A DNA stretch of 64,000 bases, taken from contig NZ_MTQP01000063.1 in assembly GCF_001984175.1 (NCBI RefSeq), positions 124,001 through 188,000 of the forward strand. Reading direction: 5' to 3'. This document shows, piece after piece, positions 63,994-64,000 of the stretch; within the stretch, counting starts at the first letter, position 1, and each line of letters begins with the position of its first letter. The notes beneath the pieces are model-generated. The model worked only from the letters and a program-made list of their open reading frames with translations. It had not been told where the DNA came from and made no database searches. The position numbers and the translations under genes were made by a program. Source of the DNA: Saccharothrix sp. ALI-22-I. GTDB lineage: Bacteria; Actinomycetota; Actinomycetes; Mycobacteriales; Pseudonocardiaceae.

Positions 63994-64000
63994 TTTGCTT

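Overview
This is a high-GC (by eye about 70% or more) stretch of actinomycete chromosome. The gene families point to Pseudonocardiales (Saccharothrix, Lentzea or Actinosynnema-like): MmyB- and TPR-type XRE regulators, an HSP18 regulator next to hsp20, an ECF42 sigma factor with a DGPF-family partner, NarL-type two-component genes, many GTG starts, and a rifamycin monooxygenase preceded by a rifamycin-associated element. The species is an inference. I see no rRNA, tRNA or CRISPR array.

Layout. 1-2.6 kb: end of an acetyltransferase-like gene, an LD-carboxypeptidase and a PQQ-repeat beta-propeller protein. 2.8-4.6 kb: an MBL-fold hydrolase between two decayed IS5-type copies. 4.7-8.4 kb: a large LuxR regulator and an alpha/beta hydrolase. 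8.4-13.6 kb: IS21 remnant, HSP18 regulator/hsp20 pair, DUF6886-like and NmrA-like genes, a broken serine recombinase, a broken MmyB regulator and its SDR neighbour. 13.8-15.55 kb: a 1.7-kb element with identical 151-bp inverted ends and an 8-bp target duplication, carrying one TPR/Cys-rich gene and no transposase. 15.7-18.6 kb: a HAD, aminoglycoside-phosphotransferase-like kinase and acyl-CoA dehydrogenase operon in the domain order of human ACAD10, behind a perfect TetR-type palindrome. 18.7-21.7 kb: XRE regulator plus flavoprotein, divergent from four overlapping small genes. 21.8-29.2 kb: a dipeptide-type ABC transporter divergent from a D-aminopeptidase and an M20 peptidase, a peptide-salvage unit. 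29.2-35.8 kb: MarR, a P-loop protein, an SHMT-like enzyme, a winged-helix protein, a TetR/flavin monooxygenase pair and a long coiled-coil protein.

35.8-51.3 kb is a mosaic of broken genes: response-regulator fragments, a cyclase-like gene fused to half a response regulator, a Tn3 transposase fragment, IS21-like end arrays at two sites, an IS5 copy and the last ~45 codons of aconitase. Intact genes within it are a lipoprotein, an XRE regulator divergent from an acyltransferase/acyl-CoA dehydrogenase pair, a Nudix hydrolase and a NarL two-component pair. 51.8-64 kb is calmer: a secreted von Willebrand A protein, a second frameshifted MmyB regulator, a GNAT, an internally deleted epoxide hydrolase coupled to a winged-helix gene, a Cys/Lys-rich secreted protein, MarR, the DGPF/ECF42 pair, a threonine-aldolase-like enzyme, two small oxidoreductase-type proteins and rox. 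A promoter overlapping the rifamycin element points right, out of the window.

Starts were chosen from ribosome-binding sites, overlaps and family length. All identifications come from reading the sequence, with no database search.
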